A stretch of 64,000 bases of DNA, taken from Bradyrhizobium sp. CCGUVB1N3 (GTDB lineage: Bacteria; Pseudomonadota; Alphaproteobacteria; Rhizobiales; Xanthobacteraceae). Position 1 is the first letter of the stretch; the number at the start of each line of letters is the position of its first letter. This document shows positions 17,486 through 25,818 of this stretch, piece after piece. Under the pieces are notes generated by a model that ran no database searches, was not told the DNA's origin, and worked only from the letters and a program-made list of their open reading frames with translations. Both the position numbers and the translations under genes were made by a program. Location of the stretch: assembly GCF_024199925.1 (NCBI RefSeq), contig NZ_JANADR010000001.1, positions 3,100,001 through 3,164,000 on the forward strand, given 5' to 3'.

Positions 17486-18340
17486 TTATGGTCCGTAGAT
17501 CACCAGCTCGGAATCCGACAGATCGGCAAGGCGGGGGCAATGCGGACCCTTGAAGTATTTGCGGCGTTCCCTGTAGAGCCCGGCAAGGCCCTTCATGCGG
17601 CCATTGGCGTCGAGAGCGACGGAGATCCGGCCGCGCCAGAGCAGGAAGCGGCCGATGGCGCCGGCGCAGGCGACGTAGTCGGCCACATCGGTGCAATAGA
17701 TCAACTGCATGGCGGGAGGCGCGATCCTGCGGATTCGCATCGACTGCAGGACGAACGGAAAGGCGCGGCCATCGGCAGCGCGGCATACCAGGCTGAGGCA
17801 GCCATACGCTGCGTGACGTGCAAGCAGCGCGACGTCAGCCTCGGACAGGCCGTCGACCGCCTGCGTGTGCTGCCGGACGACTTCAACGCGCATATCCCTG
17901 GCCCGACGCGACAGCGCTGGAAAGGAGAAGAACAAGCCGCCGCAATAGCGGCGGAATCCCTGCGCTTCGATGGCTGGCCACGTCCATTGCGCCGGACTGA
18001 TATTGACGTAGGTGACGTCCTTGTGACGCTGCGCGACCTTGGTCAGCATCGGCGCGTAGCTGCGGAAGGCAGGTTTCACATACCAGCTGGAGAGATTGCA
18101 GCGGATCGAGATACAGCCGTCATCGTTCCGTGCGGTGTGGATCAACAGCAGAGCGCCGACGGGCGTCCGATCATGCTCGAGCATGTAGCCGAAGCGCGGG
18201 AAACTGTCGGGCGTCTCGCGCACGGACAAGCGCCGTAGTCCGTCGATCCAGTAGTCGCGCGAGCGGATCGGAAAGCCTCGTGTCAGAAGATCGGCGATAA
18301 CGTCAAGATCGGCTATTCCTATTTCGCGGCATCGGATCAT
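17486..18340 (-). CDS. GNAT-like acyltransferase
   Basis: A 284-residue protein. The N-terminus IRCREIGIADLDVIADLLTRGFP is a typical GNAT first helix-strand pair, and the segment RFGYMLEHDRTPVGALLLIHT fits the following strands. A second half from about residue 150 may be a diverged second domain. The acceptor is unknown; in this operon an acyl or aminoacyl transfer from a carrier protein would make sense but is not shown. The ATG at 18340 is 12 bp after the MetA stop codon; the longer frame begins with GTG. Confidence 0.65.
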   Translation of the reverse strand: MIRCREIGIADLDVIADLLTRGFPIRSRDYWIDGLRRLSVRETPDSFPRFGYMLEHDRTPVGALLLIHTARNDDGCISIRCNLSSWYVKPAFRSYAPMLTKVAQRHKDVTYVNISPAQWTWPAIEAQGFRRYCGGLFFSFPALSRRARDMRVEVVRQHTQAVDGLSEADVALLARHAAYGCLSLVCRAADGRAFPFVLQSMRIRRIAPPAMQLIYCTDVADYVACAGAIGRFLLWRGRISVALDANGRMKGLAGLYRERRKYFKGPHCPRLADLSDSELVIYGP

Positions 18341-18351
18341 GGTCCGAACTC

Positions 18352-19515
18352 TCACTCACAACTTCCGAGCCGCTTCTTGTTCTTGGTCATCGGGTCTGGC
18401 AGGTGCGCCAGGCGGGCGGATCGAGCGGCAACCAACTTGCGACCATGGCGGCGCGCCGGCATTCCGGATGCGGAGAGAGCCGCTTCCCCTGCCCCCAACG
18501 GTTTGGAGCGTCCAGCTCGCTGCGACACCATGTACAGCAACCAGTTGCGGTAGATGCGCTTGGCCGGCAGATGCCAGACGTTGTTCAGATCCTTCGTCAC
18601 CTGATCGGCCGGAAAGTCGGCGAAAAGCTCTGGGCGTCTGTCGGAAAGGGCTTTCTGTCGGAAAGCGATCAATATCTCTTCCGCCTCCTCGTTCAAATAA
18701 CCCCTCGGTATCGTCGGACAGACTTCGTTCTCTCCCCGGAGGAAGCGACCCATGTCTCTTCTATGTTCGCCCAACAGGCTCAGGGATTCGTATTCCGGGT
18801 GGCCCTGGAAATGGACGAAAAGGCTCTTCTTCTGCTGCTTGACGAAGCAGTCGACCCCCGCCTCCGCCGACCAGGAGAGAATCGAATATCCGCAGTTCGC
18901 GAGATCCTCCTCCTGCACTTCGTTCCACCGGGCGTGCGGTATTCTGAAGGTCGTCGGCACATCTTGCATCAAGGAATGATGCCTCATCTTTCTTTGAGCG
19001 AAGACACCGAAGCATTTGGCAGGCAGCTTGTGGCGCGCAACGCCATCCAAGTGCAGGACAGCCCCATGGACGGCCAGACACGAAAACACCGACGACACGG
19101 TATTCTCCCTGGCCCAGTCGGCGATCTGGACGAAGGTGCTCCAATAGGGCTCTTCCGTCAGGCTGGCGGCTCTGGGTTCGGCGCCGGTCACGATCACCCC
19201 GTCCAGCCTCCTGTTCAAGAGATCGTCGATGCCACGGTAGTATCGACGCACGTAATCGCGCCCCCATTCCGTACGGGGGGTCGCCTCCATCGTGTAGAAA
19301 TGCAGCCTGACGAGAAGTCGTCCGGCCGCCGCGTTGAGCAGGTCGAACAGCTGACGCTCGGTCGACATCAAGGCAGCATCTGACATGTTGTTGATGAGCC
19401 CGATGTCGAGGCACTCCACCCGGTGTTTCGGCGAGGTCTTGTCATAAGCGCTTCCGCGCGGCGCTCTGGATAGAAGATGGTGTTCGTACGAATCTACGTC
19501 AATCAAAACAGTCAT
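18352..19515 (-). CDS. metA: Homoserine O-acyltransferase, MetA family
   Basis: A 387-residue MetA-type (class I glutamine amidotransferase fold) enzyme activating the homoserine hydroxyl by succinyl or acetyl transfer. The nucleophile is C146 in SVFSCLAVHGAVL, and the H239/E241 pair lies in QGHPEYES, completing the family's triad. The sequence is of the longer Bradyrhizobium-type branch with a basic tail after residue 345. It lies 27 bp after MetY, so acylhomoserine made here is probably passed to that enzyme. It may be a pathway-dedicated copy. Confidence 0.82.
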   Translation of the reverse strand: MTVLIDVDSYEHHLLSRAPRGSAYDKTSPKHRVECLDIGLINNMSDAALMSTERQLFDLLNAAAGRLLVRLHFYTMEATPRTEWGRDYVRRYYRGIDDLLNRRLDGVIVTGAEPRAASLTEEPYWSTFVQIADWARENTVSSVFSCLAVHGAVLHLDGVARHKLPAKCFGVFAQRKMRHHSLMQDVPTTFRIPHARWNEVQEEDLANCGYSILSWSAEAGVDCFVKQQKKSLFVHFQGHPEYESLSLLGEHRRDMGRFLRGENEVCPTIPRGYLNEEAEEILIAFRQKALSDRRPELFADFPADQVTKDLNNVWHLPAKRIYRNWLLYMVSQRAGRSKPLGAGEAALSASGMPARRHGRKLVAARSARLAHLPDPMTKNKKRLGSCE

Positions 19516-19542
19516 TCGAATGCCTTCACAGTTGACGAAACA

Positions 19543-20817
19543 TCAATTCGCGGCACGGAGGGCCTGATCGAGATCCGCGATGATGTCGTCGATGTGCTCG
19601 ATTCCGACGCTCAGCCTGATCATCTCGGGCCGCACGCCGGCTTTGTCCTGCTCTTCGGGCGACATTTGCCGATGCGTGGTCGATGCGGGGTGGCAGGCGA
19701 GCGTTTTCGCGTCGCCAATATTGACCAGCCGTTTGCAGAGCTTCAGCGCGTCGTAAAACCGCTTGCCCGCCTCGAAGCCTCCAGCCACGCCAAAGGTCAG
19801 CAGCGAACACGCCCGGCCGCCCAGATATTTCTGTGTCAGCGCGTAATAGGGGCTGTCGTGAAAGCCCGCATAATTCACCCACCCGACACCGTGGGCATTG
19901 CGCAAGAACTGCGCGACCTTCTCGCCATTATCGACGTGCCGCTCGATCCGCAGCGCGACGGTTTCAATGCCCTGGAGCAGCAGGAAAGCGTTCATCGGCG
20001 CCAGGACGGCGCCGGTGGTCCTCTGCGAGACGGCGCGGCAACGCGCAATGTAGGCAGCGGCCCCGTAGCGCTCGGTGAAGACCAACCCGTGGTACGATGA
20101 CTCCGGCTCGTTCATCATCGGGAAGCGCCGGCGATGCTCCGTCCATGGGAACCTGCCCCCGTCGATGATAATTCCACCGAGCGTGGTGCCATGCCCGCCC
20201 ATGAATTTCGTCAGCGACTCCACGACGATGTCAGCGCCATGTTCGATCGGCCGGAGCAGGATCGGTGTCGGCACCGTGTTGTCGACGATCAGCGGAACGC
20301 CGTGCCGGTGCGCGACGTCGGCCATCGCTTCGATATCGCAGACGTTTCCGGCCGGGTTTCCGACGCTCTCGCAGAACACCGCCCGGGTATCGTCGTCGAT
20401 CAGTCCTTCTACGCTCGCCGGCCGGTCGTCTTCCGAAAACCGCACCGTAATGCCCTGCCTCGGCAGGATGTGCGCGAACAGCGTATGCGTGGTTCCGTAG
20501 AGCTGAGGGACCGAGACGATGTTGGTGCCCATCTCCGCGATATTGATCACCGCATAGTTCACCGCGGCCTGGCCACAGGCCACGCTGAGTGCCCCGATGC
20601 CTCCTTCCAAGTCGGCAACGCGACTCTCAAGCACCGCATTGGTCGGATTGCCGATCCGGGTGTAGCGGAAGCCGTCCACTTCGAGGTTAAACAGCGCGGC
20701 TCCATGGTCGGCGCTGTCGAATGCGTACGAGGCGGTCTGATAGATCGGCACGGCGACGGCCTTGGTGACCGGATCGTCCTTGAAGCCGCCGTGGACGGCG
20801 ATGGTCTCTCTTCTCAT
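19543..20817 (-). CDS. metY: O-acyl-homoserine sulfhydrylase-like PLP enzyme, MetY family
   Basis: A 424-residue Cys/Met-metabolism PLP enzyme. K204 in VVESLTKFMGGHGTTLGG binds PLP. Other family landmarks are YTRIGNPTN (residues 52-60) and the C-terminal RLSVGIEHIDDIIADL. It replaces the acyl group of O-acylhomoserine with a nucleophile, usually sulfide. The ATG at 20817 with AAGGA upstream is the start; the frame stays open much further but that part is antisense to the ligase gene. Its place between the aa:CP ligase and MetA suggests it makes a homoserine-derived building block; compare rhizobitoxine synthesis, where a related enzyme is used. Confidence 0.85.
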   Translation of the reverse strand: MRRETIAVHGGFKDDPVTKAVAVPIYQTASYAFDSADHGAALFNLEVDGFRYTRIGNPTNAVLESRVADLEGGIGALSVACGQAAVNYAVINIAEMGTNIVSVPQLYGTTHTLFAHILPRQGITVRFSEDDRPASVEGLIDDDTRAVFCESVGNPAGNVCDIEAMADVAHRHGVPLIVDNTVPTPILLRPIEHGADIVVESLTKFMGGHGTTLGGIIIDGGRFPWTEHRRRFPMMNEPESSYHGLVFTERYGAAAYIARCRAVSQRTTGAVLAPMNAFLLLQGIETVALRIERHVDNGEKVAQFLRNAHGVGWVNYAGFHDSPYYALTQKYLGGRACSLLTFGVAGGFEAGKRFYDALKLCKRLVNIGDAKTLACHPASTTHRQMSPEEQDKAGVRPEMIRLSVGIEHIDDIIADLDQALRAAN

Positions 20818-20900
20818 GGAGGAGGGTCCTTCGACCCTTCGATCCCGGGCGATCTCGGGATGTCCCTGGCGCATCGCACGTCCTCCAATTCCAACGCCAC

Positions 20901-21854
20901 CTACCGGTCGTTCCGCGGGAAACCGAGCAGGTCCCGCACCGCGGCCGGCCAGCGGGTCGTGTTTCCGCCGTGGGTGTGGAACATGGCGACCGCGAGACGG
21001 TCCATTCCGAACGCCACGCAGGCGGTATGGGCCGGCTCGCCGGCCGCATCCACGATGCCCCAGGCGGCACCGAAATGTTCGCGGTGATAGTTGAAGCTCA
21101 TGCAGGCAGTCGGCTGCTCCTCGGAGCGCAGAGGCACCAGCAGCTCGAACTTCAGCGACATTTGCTTTTGGCTCAGGGCCATCATCTGGCCGACCCGCCC
21201 GAAGAACGGATCGCTGGCGTAGTCGATCCTGAAGGTCAACCCGAGATCGCGAGCGATCCCCTGTGCCCGCTCGATCCAACGCTCCCGGAACGTGAAGGCC
21301 TGATCAGGGCTGCCGATGCAGACGAATTCGCGCATCCTGAAGGACTGAAGCCGGTCGAGATGGTGCGAGGGCTCGCGGCGGAAGCAATCGGCGGCAACGT
21401 CGAAACGCCAACCGCATGCGGGTATGGGACCGCGGCTCGCTGCGATCGGATAGACCGGATAGCAGGCTGCTGGCGACAGCACGAGGTCGGCCGGTGAAAG
21501 CGACTGCGTCCAGTCGCCGCCGGCCTCGAAGCGGCTGACTGCGGCGTGGATCTCGCTATCCGTGCCGTGCAAGCCGCAAACGCAACCCAGGAGGTTCGGA
21601 AAGCTTTTCAGATAGCCCGACCTCTCAAGCTGCGCACGACTCATGACGGGGGGGAAGCGCATCACCTCGGTGTCCGCTTCGCGATGCCGCGAGATCAGCA
21701 CCGCAAGCCGCTCTACGACGTCTTCATAGAGCGCGGTGCGACCATAGACCCCCGGAGAGCCCATCTCGTGGAACAGCAAATCGGCAAGATGGTCCAACGG
21801 ATCGGACGGACGCGAAGCGGATTCCGGCGGTGCTGCAAACATGGCCACGTTCAT
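20901..21854 (-). CDS. Amino acid:[carrier protein] ligase (truncated seryl-tRNA synthetase homologue)
   Basis: A 317-residue class II synthetase-like catalytic core without a tRNA-binding arm. With the ATG at 21854, C131 (AACYP), E176 (RMRE) and C279 (HTACV) fall exactly where I recall the zinc ligands of Bll0957 of B. japonicum, supporting both identity and start. Class II motifs appear as FRMREFV and FGMDRLAVAMF. Bll0957 activates glycine with ATP and loads it on a small carrier protein. Here the carrier gene is two genes away. The longer frame to 21890 begins with TTG overlapping the dehydrogenase stop. Confidence 0.9.
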   Translation of the reverse strand: MNVAMFAAPPESASRPSDPLDHLADLLFHEMGSPGVYGRTALYEDVVERLAVLISRHREADTEVMRFPPVMSRAQLERSGYLKSFPNLLGCVCGLHGTDSEIHAAVSRFEAGGDWTQSLSPADLVLSPAACYPVYPIAASRGPIPACGWRFDVAADCFRREPSHHLDRLQSFRMREFVCIGSPDQAFTFRERWIERAQGIARDLGLTFRIDYASDPFFGRVGQMMALSQKQMSLKFELLVPLRSEEQPTACMSFNYHREHFGAAWGIVDAAGEPAHTACVAFGMDRLAVAMFHTHGGNTTRWPAAVRDLLGFPRNDR

Positions 21855-21886
21855 ATCGAGCCCCATTTCCTTTCGAGGACCAAATA

Positions 21887-23113
21887 TCAATCGCGCAGGG
21901 AATCCGGGACGGCGCTCATCAGCGTAGCGGTACCCATGCTGGCGAGGATACGATCGTTGTTGATCATGATCGGAGCGGAAAGCACGTCGCGCAGGTGGCG
22001 GCCGATACTTACGTCGGTGTCGTTGCGGTAGCCGGACAGGCCGCAGGCGCGCATCGCGTGCATAACGGCCGCGACCGCGAGCTCGGAGGCCTCCACCTTG
22101 AGAAGATTGATCGAGGACTGGAAGTCGACGGACGACAGCGCGCGCTCGTCCCGTTCGCGAGCTTCATAGAACTGGAGATTCGCGGCAATGACGGCGCGCA
22201 ATTTCGTCAGCGTCATTTTGGCGGCAGTGAAATGCGCCGCGCCGGGAGGCATATTGCCGCCCGCCCCGCGGGCGGCCTTGCGGATGAAGAGCTGCGCCCG
22301 GTCCGCCGCCGCAGCCGCGATCCCCGCCCAGACCGAGGACCAGCACAGGTGGGCGACGGGCGTCATCGTCTGCGCATGGATCCTTTCGTATGCCACGGGA
22401 AATATCTGGTCCGCAGCGCCCCTGAAATTCAGCTTGAACCCGGCGCTGCAGGTCCCACGCATGCCAAGGGTCTCCCAGGCGAGAGTGGGTTCCAGCGTAT
22501 AGTCGTCGCGGGTGATGGCCAGCAGAACCTGATCGGATCCGGTGGCAGAGTCGGAGCGGCGGGCGACGGTGATGATACCGTCCGCCTCGGCGCCGTACGA
22601 GATCACTGTCGCGTCGCGCACCAGCGAAATCTCGGCGCCAGCGCGTTCCACTGCGGCCGTGCTGAACCGGATGTTTCCGCCGTTCTGGCCTTCCGTGGTC
22701 GACGATGCCAGCAGCAGCTGTTCGGCAGCCACGCGGCGCATGAGATTTTCGTGCCAGCCGCTGCCAGCGCCATGGCGGACCAGGCACGCGATCTTGGTCT
22801 GATGCATCGCGAAGATCATCCCGACCGAGGCGCAGGCGCGGCCGAGCGCGTAACACATATCGGTCACGTCGGAGATGGATGCGCCGTCTCCGCCGAATTC
22901 GGCCGGAATCTGAGCGCCCAGAAGCCTCTCCTTGCGGGCCGCGTCGATCGCCTCCCGCGGGAAGCGCGCCTCGCGGTCGACCGCCCCGGCCTCCGTCGCA
23001 GCGACCTTCGCGACATTTGCCGTCCGCTGCTGGAACGAGGAACCATCGGGAGAGAACGCTACTCGGCTAATGTCCGTGGCAATGTTGCGGAACTGGACTT
23101 CCTGCACACTCAT
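21887..23113 (-). CDS. Acyl-CoA dehydrogenase-like flavoprotein
   Basis: A 408-residue protein of the acyl-CoA dehydrogenase fold: N-terminal helices (GAQIPAEFGGDGASISDV), a middle beta-domain (ASSTTEGQNGGNIRFSTAAV) and C-terminal helices ending ILASMGTATLMSAVPDSL. The family oxidises acyl thioesters using FAD; members in biosynthetic clusters oxidise aminoacyl groups on carrier proteins. Next to an aa:CP ligase and a carrier protein, an aminoacyl-carrier substrate is a reasonable guess. A Glu base cannot be assigned by eye. It is the first gene of the minus operon, divergent from the carrier-protein gene. Confidence 0.8.
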   Translation of the reverse strand: MSVQEVQFRNIATDISRVAFSPDGSSFQQRTANVAKVAATEAGAVDREARFPREAIDAARKERLLGAQIPAEFGGDGASISDVTDMCYALGRACASVGMIFAMHQTKIACLVRHGAGSGWHENLMRRVAAEQLLLASSTTEGQNGGNIRFSTAAVERAGAEISLVRDATVISYGAEADGIITVARRSDSATGSDQVLLAITRDDYTLEPTLAWETLGMRGTCSAGFKLNFRGAADQIFPVAYERIHAQTMTPVAHLCWSSVWAGIAAAAADRAQLFIRKAARGAGGNMPPGAAHFTAAKMTLTKLRAVIAANLQFYEARERDERALSSVDFQSSINLLKVEASELAVAAVMHAMRACGLSGYRNDTDVSIGRHLRDVLSAPIMINNDRILASMGTATLMSAVPDSLRD

Positions 23114-23331
23114 GGGCCAAAGCCTCGCATTTCACGGTTGGACGACGCGAACCCAGCTCGAAAATCGACCACTAGCCCACTTCCCCGGCGACGTCGTTGG
23201 CGCAAAAGTGGGTGTCGGGGAGCTTCCACTCCCGAGCGAGGTACCTCCGAAGCACAGCTATTGACGGGAAGAACGGTTGGGTATCGTCCTCCGATTGTGA
23301 TCACGCCCGGTCACGGCGAGGGGCCGTTGAA
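23114..23331. promoter_or_regulatory. Divergent promoter region of the carrier-protein cluster
   Basis: A 218-bp gap separates the first gene of the minus operon from the first gene of the plus operon, so both promoters must lie here. This would keep ligase, dehydrogenase and carrier in balance. I see no clear operator. GAGGGG at about 23318 serves as ribosome binding site for carrier protein 1. Confidence 0.45.
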
Positions 23332-23601
23332 ATGCATGACTTTGCCGTCAACGTTCAGAACCGTGTTCTATCCGTCGTCAGGAGCGTCCTTGAGCAGAAC
23401 GCGATCACCGCCGATGTCCACCCGGAGTCGCGGCTTGTGGATATCGGATTGAGCTCGATGGGCATGGTCGAGCTGATGCTCAAGGTTGAGGCCGAGTTCG
23501 ACCTCATCCTTCCCCAACTCGCGATCACGCCCGAGAATTTTCAATCGGTGAAGACGATGGAGCGGATGATCCTCAACCAGCTCGGACCCGGGTCGGGATG
23601 A
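23332..23601 (+). CDS. Carrier protein 1, probable partner of the aa:CP ligase
   Basis: An 89-residue acyl/peptidyl carrier protein: helix 1 AVNVQNRVLSVVRSVLEQ, a loop, then VDIGLSSMGMVELMLKVEAEF with S42 as the phosphopantetheine Ser. The site reads LSSM where most carriers have LDSL. It corresponds by position to the carrier gene near bll0957. The ATG at 23332 follows GAGGGG. The stop overlaps the next ligase start as ATGA, so the two are coupled. It should receive the amino acid activated by the ligase encoded across the promoter. Confidence 0.88.
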   Translation: MHDFAVNVQNRVLSVVRSVLEQNAITADVHPESRLVDIGLSSMGMVELMLKVEAEFDLILPQLAITPENFQSVKTMERMILNQLGPGSG

Positions 23602-25538
23602 AGCCGGTTGAACAGAGATTCTGTTTCGACGACCAGGCAGGCCGCATAGACAATGATTGCACGGTCGCTCTGGCCGCGACCTTGCCGACCAGCGGGCAGG
23701 TGCGCGCGGATGTCGATCCAGCCCAACTGCACGATCAGGTCGTGACGACCAGAGGCGACGCGCCGCAGCGCGGACGCTCTGCCGCCAAGACCTGGCTGCA
23801 AGCCTTCGAACGAACCGCGCGGGTCGCAGCGGAGCCGCATCGTTTGTTCGCCGACATCGTAGAAGAATGGGCTCAGCGTCAGCCCGGGCGACCTGCCTTG
23901 CTCTCGGACGGCCACTCGTTCACCTATGGAGAACTCGCCGCCCGGATCAACCGGTATGCGCGCTGGGCGCGCAGCCTTGGCCTTCATGCAGGCCGCACCG
24001 CCTGTCTGCTGATGCCGAACCGGCCGGACTACCTCGCCTGCTGGCTCGGCATCAGCAGGGTCGGCGGAACGGTCGCGCTGATCAATACCAGGCTGGTGGG
24101 CCGGTCGCTCGCCCACTGCATCGACGTCGCGCAGGCCGATCACATCATCCTTGCTGCCGATTGCGTGGATGCGTTCGAGACCGCACGTCCGTACCTGCAC
24201 CGCCTGCCGCAAAGCTGGAGCATCGGCACTGGCGACCCAAGCGGCGATCTGGACGCGACACTCGCCGCCTTCGAGCCGGGCCCGCTGTCCGCCGCCGAAC
24301 GTGGCGAGGTCACGATCGATGGACGCGCACTCCTCATCTACACCTCGGGCACCACGGGGCTACCGAAGGCCGCGAACATCAGTCATCGCCGCATTCTCAC
24401 CTGGGGCGGATGGTTTGCCGGCCTGATGGACGCGTCCGCCAACGATCGTCTCTACGACTGCCTACCGCTCCACCATTCCGTGGGCGGCGTCGCGGCTCCC
24501 TGTAGCATGCTCAGCGCGGGCGGTTCGGTCGTGATTGCGGAGAAATTCTCCGCTGGCAGCTTCTGGGACGACATCGTGCGTTTCGACTGCACCGTCTTCC
24601 AATATATTGGCGAGCTCTGCCGGTACTTGCTCAAGGCGCCGGCTTCTGAACGAGAGGCGCGACACGGGCTGCGGCTGGCTGTCGGCAACGGATTACGCGG
24701 CGACATCTGGGAGATGTTCGCCAGCCGGTTCGCGATTCCGCAGATCCTCGAATTCTATGCCGCAACGGAAGGCAATTTTTCGCTGTTCAACGTCGAAGGA
24801 AAACCCGGCGCGATCGGTCGGATTCCGCCGATGCTGGCGCATCGCTTTCCCGCCGCGATCATCAAGGTCGATGCCGACAGCGGCAACCCGCTCCGCAGCG
24901 ACGCCGGGCTCTGCATCGCCTGCGCCCCTGGCGAGACGGGCGAGGCTGTCGGGCGCATCAGCAGCGCCGGTCGCAACGGCGTACCTTTCGAAGGCTACAC
25001 GGACCCCGGCGAGACGGAGAAAAAGATTCTGCGCGACGTCTTTACCGAGGGCGATGTCTGGTTCCGCACCGGCGATCTGATGCTGCGCGACGAACAGGGT
25101 TACTTGCACTTCGTCGACCGCGTCGGCGATACCTTCCGCTGGAAGGGCGAGAACGTCGCGACCAGCGAGGTGAACGACGCAATAAGGGACTGCCCCGGCG
25201 TTCTCGACGCCTCGACCTATGGAGTTGCCGTTTCCGGGGCCGACGGCCGCGCGGGCATGGCGGCTTTGGTGGTGGATCGAGGTTTCGATTTCGGGATGTT
25301 CAGCGAACACCTTTCGCATCGGCTTCCGCCCTACGCAATTCCAGCCTTCGTCAGGCTGTGCGGGGCACTGGAGGCGACCGACACTTTTAAGCAGAAGAAG
25401 CAGCGGCTGATCCGCGAAGGGTTCGATCCTTCGGTCGTGGACGATCCGCTGTTCCTGCGCGATCCAGCGACCGGTCACTATCATTCGATCGACCGGGCCG
25501 CCTACGCGCGCATCGTTGAAGGCGAAATCAGGCTCTAA
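23598..25538 (+). CDS. ANL-superfamily acyl ligase (FATP/very-long-chain acyl-CoA synthetase-like)
   Basis: A 646-residue adenylate-forming enzyme. About 75 unusual N-terminal residues precede the ligase core. The P-loop is IYTSGTTGLPKAAN at 247-260, the substrate motif FYAATEGNFSLFN lies near 393-405, and VWFRTGDLM plus DRVGDTFRWKGENVAT are the ATP and hinge motifs. The pattern resembles bacterial FATP-type long-chain acyl-CoA synthetases. Sitting between two carrier-protein genes, it may load a fatty acyl group on a carrier or CoA, perhaps for N-acylation of the bound amino acid (inference). Confidence 0.85.
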   Translation: MKPVEQRFCFDDQAGRIDNDCTVALAATLPTSGQVRADVDPAQLHDQVVTTRGDAPQRGRSAAKTWLQAFERTARVAAEPHRLFADIVEEWAQRQPGRPALLSDGHSFTYGELAARINRYARWARSLGLHAGRTACLLMPNRPDYLACWLGISRVGGTVALINTRLVGRSLAHCIDVAQADHIILAADCVDAFETARPYLHRLPQSWSIGTGDPSGDLDATLAAFEPGPLSAAERGEVTIDGRALLIYTSGTTGLPKAANISHRRILTWGGWFAGLMDASANDRLYDCLPLHHSVGGVAAPCSMLSAGGSVVIAEKFSAGSFWDDIVRFDCTVFQYIGELCRYLLKAPASEREARHGLRLAVGNGLRGDIWEMFASRFAIPQILEFYAATEGNFSLFNVEGKPGAIGRIPPMLAHRFPAAIIKVDADSGNPLRSDAGLCIACAPGETGEAVGRISSAGRNGVPFEGYTDPGETEKKILRDVFTEGDVWFRTGDLMLRDEQGYLHFVDRVGDTFRWKGENVATSEVNDAIRDCPGVLDASTYGVAVSGADGRAGMAALVVDRGFDFGMFSEHLSHRLPPYAIPAFVRLCGALEATDTFKQKKQRLIREGFDPSVVDDPLFLRDPATGHYHSIDRAAYARIVEGEIRL

Positions 25539-25572
25539 CATCGGCTCGGAAAGCCGAGATGTGAGGTGTACC

Positions 25573-25818
25573 ATGTCGGTCAGGTCAAAGATTTTCTCCG
25601 CGATGAAGCAGATCGCCGAGGAACAGAAGGTCACGCTTCCGCCGCTTGAGGACGATCTGTCACTGAACGAAACCGGGTTCGATTCGCTGGCATTCGCAAT
25701 CCTGGTTGCACGGCTGGAGGACGAACTCGGTATTGATCCCTTTACGGTCGCCGAGGACGCAGCCTTCCCGTCAACCCTCGGTGAGTTCGTCAGAGCTTAC
25801 GAGAATGTCCCCGCCTGA
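25573..25818 (+). CDS. Carrier protein 2
   Basis: An 81-residue acyl carrier protein with the standard motif NETGFDSLAFAIL, S38 being the phosphopantetheine site. It has an acidic recognition helix (LEDELGIDPF) and lies 34 bp after the ligase. Its site is canonical, unlike carrier protein 1, so the two carriers probably serve different loading enzymes. The following ligase starts 14 bp before its stop codon, indicating tight coupling and likely a dedicated pair. Confidence 0.88.
   Translation: MSVRSKIFSAMKQIAEEQKVTLPPLEDDLSLNETGFDSLAFAILVARLEDELGIDPFTVAEDAAFPSTLGEFVRAYENVPA

Noticed and set aside
17300..18238. 312-residue plus-strand frame
   Set aside because: It is opposite the acyltransferase and aminotransferase genes and has no domain.
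20134..21087. 317-residue plus-strand frame
   Set aside because: It is antisense to metY and the aa:CP ligase.
21830..23452. 540-residue plus-strand frame
   Set aside because: It lies opposite the acyl-CoA dehydrogenase gene, which has all family landmarks.
24693..25634. 313-residue minus-strand frame
   Set aside because: It is antisense to the ANL ligase, which carries every adenylation motif.
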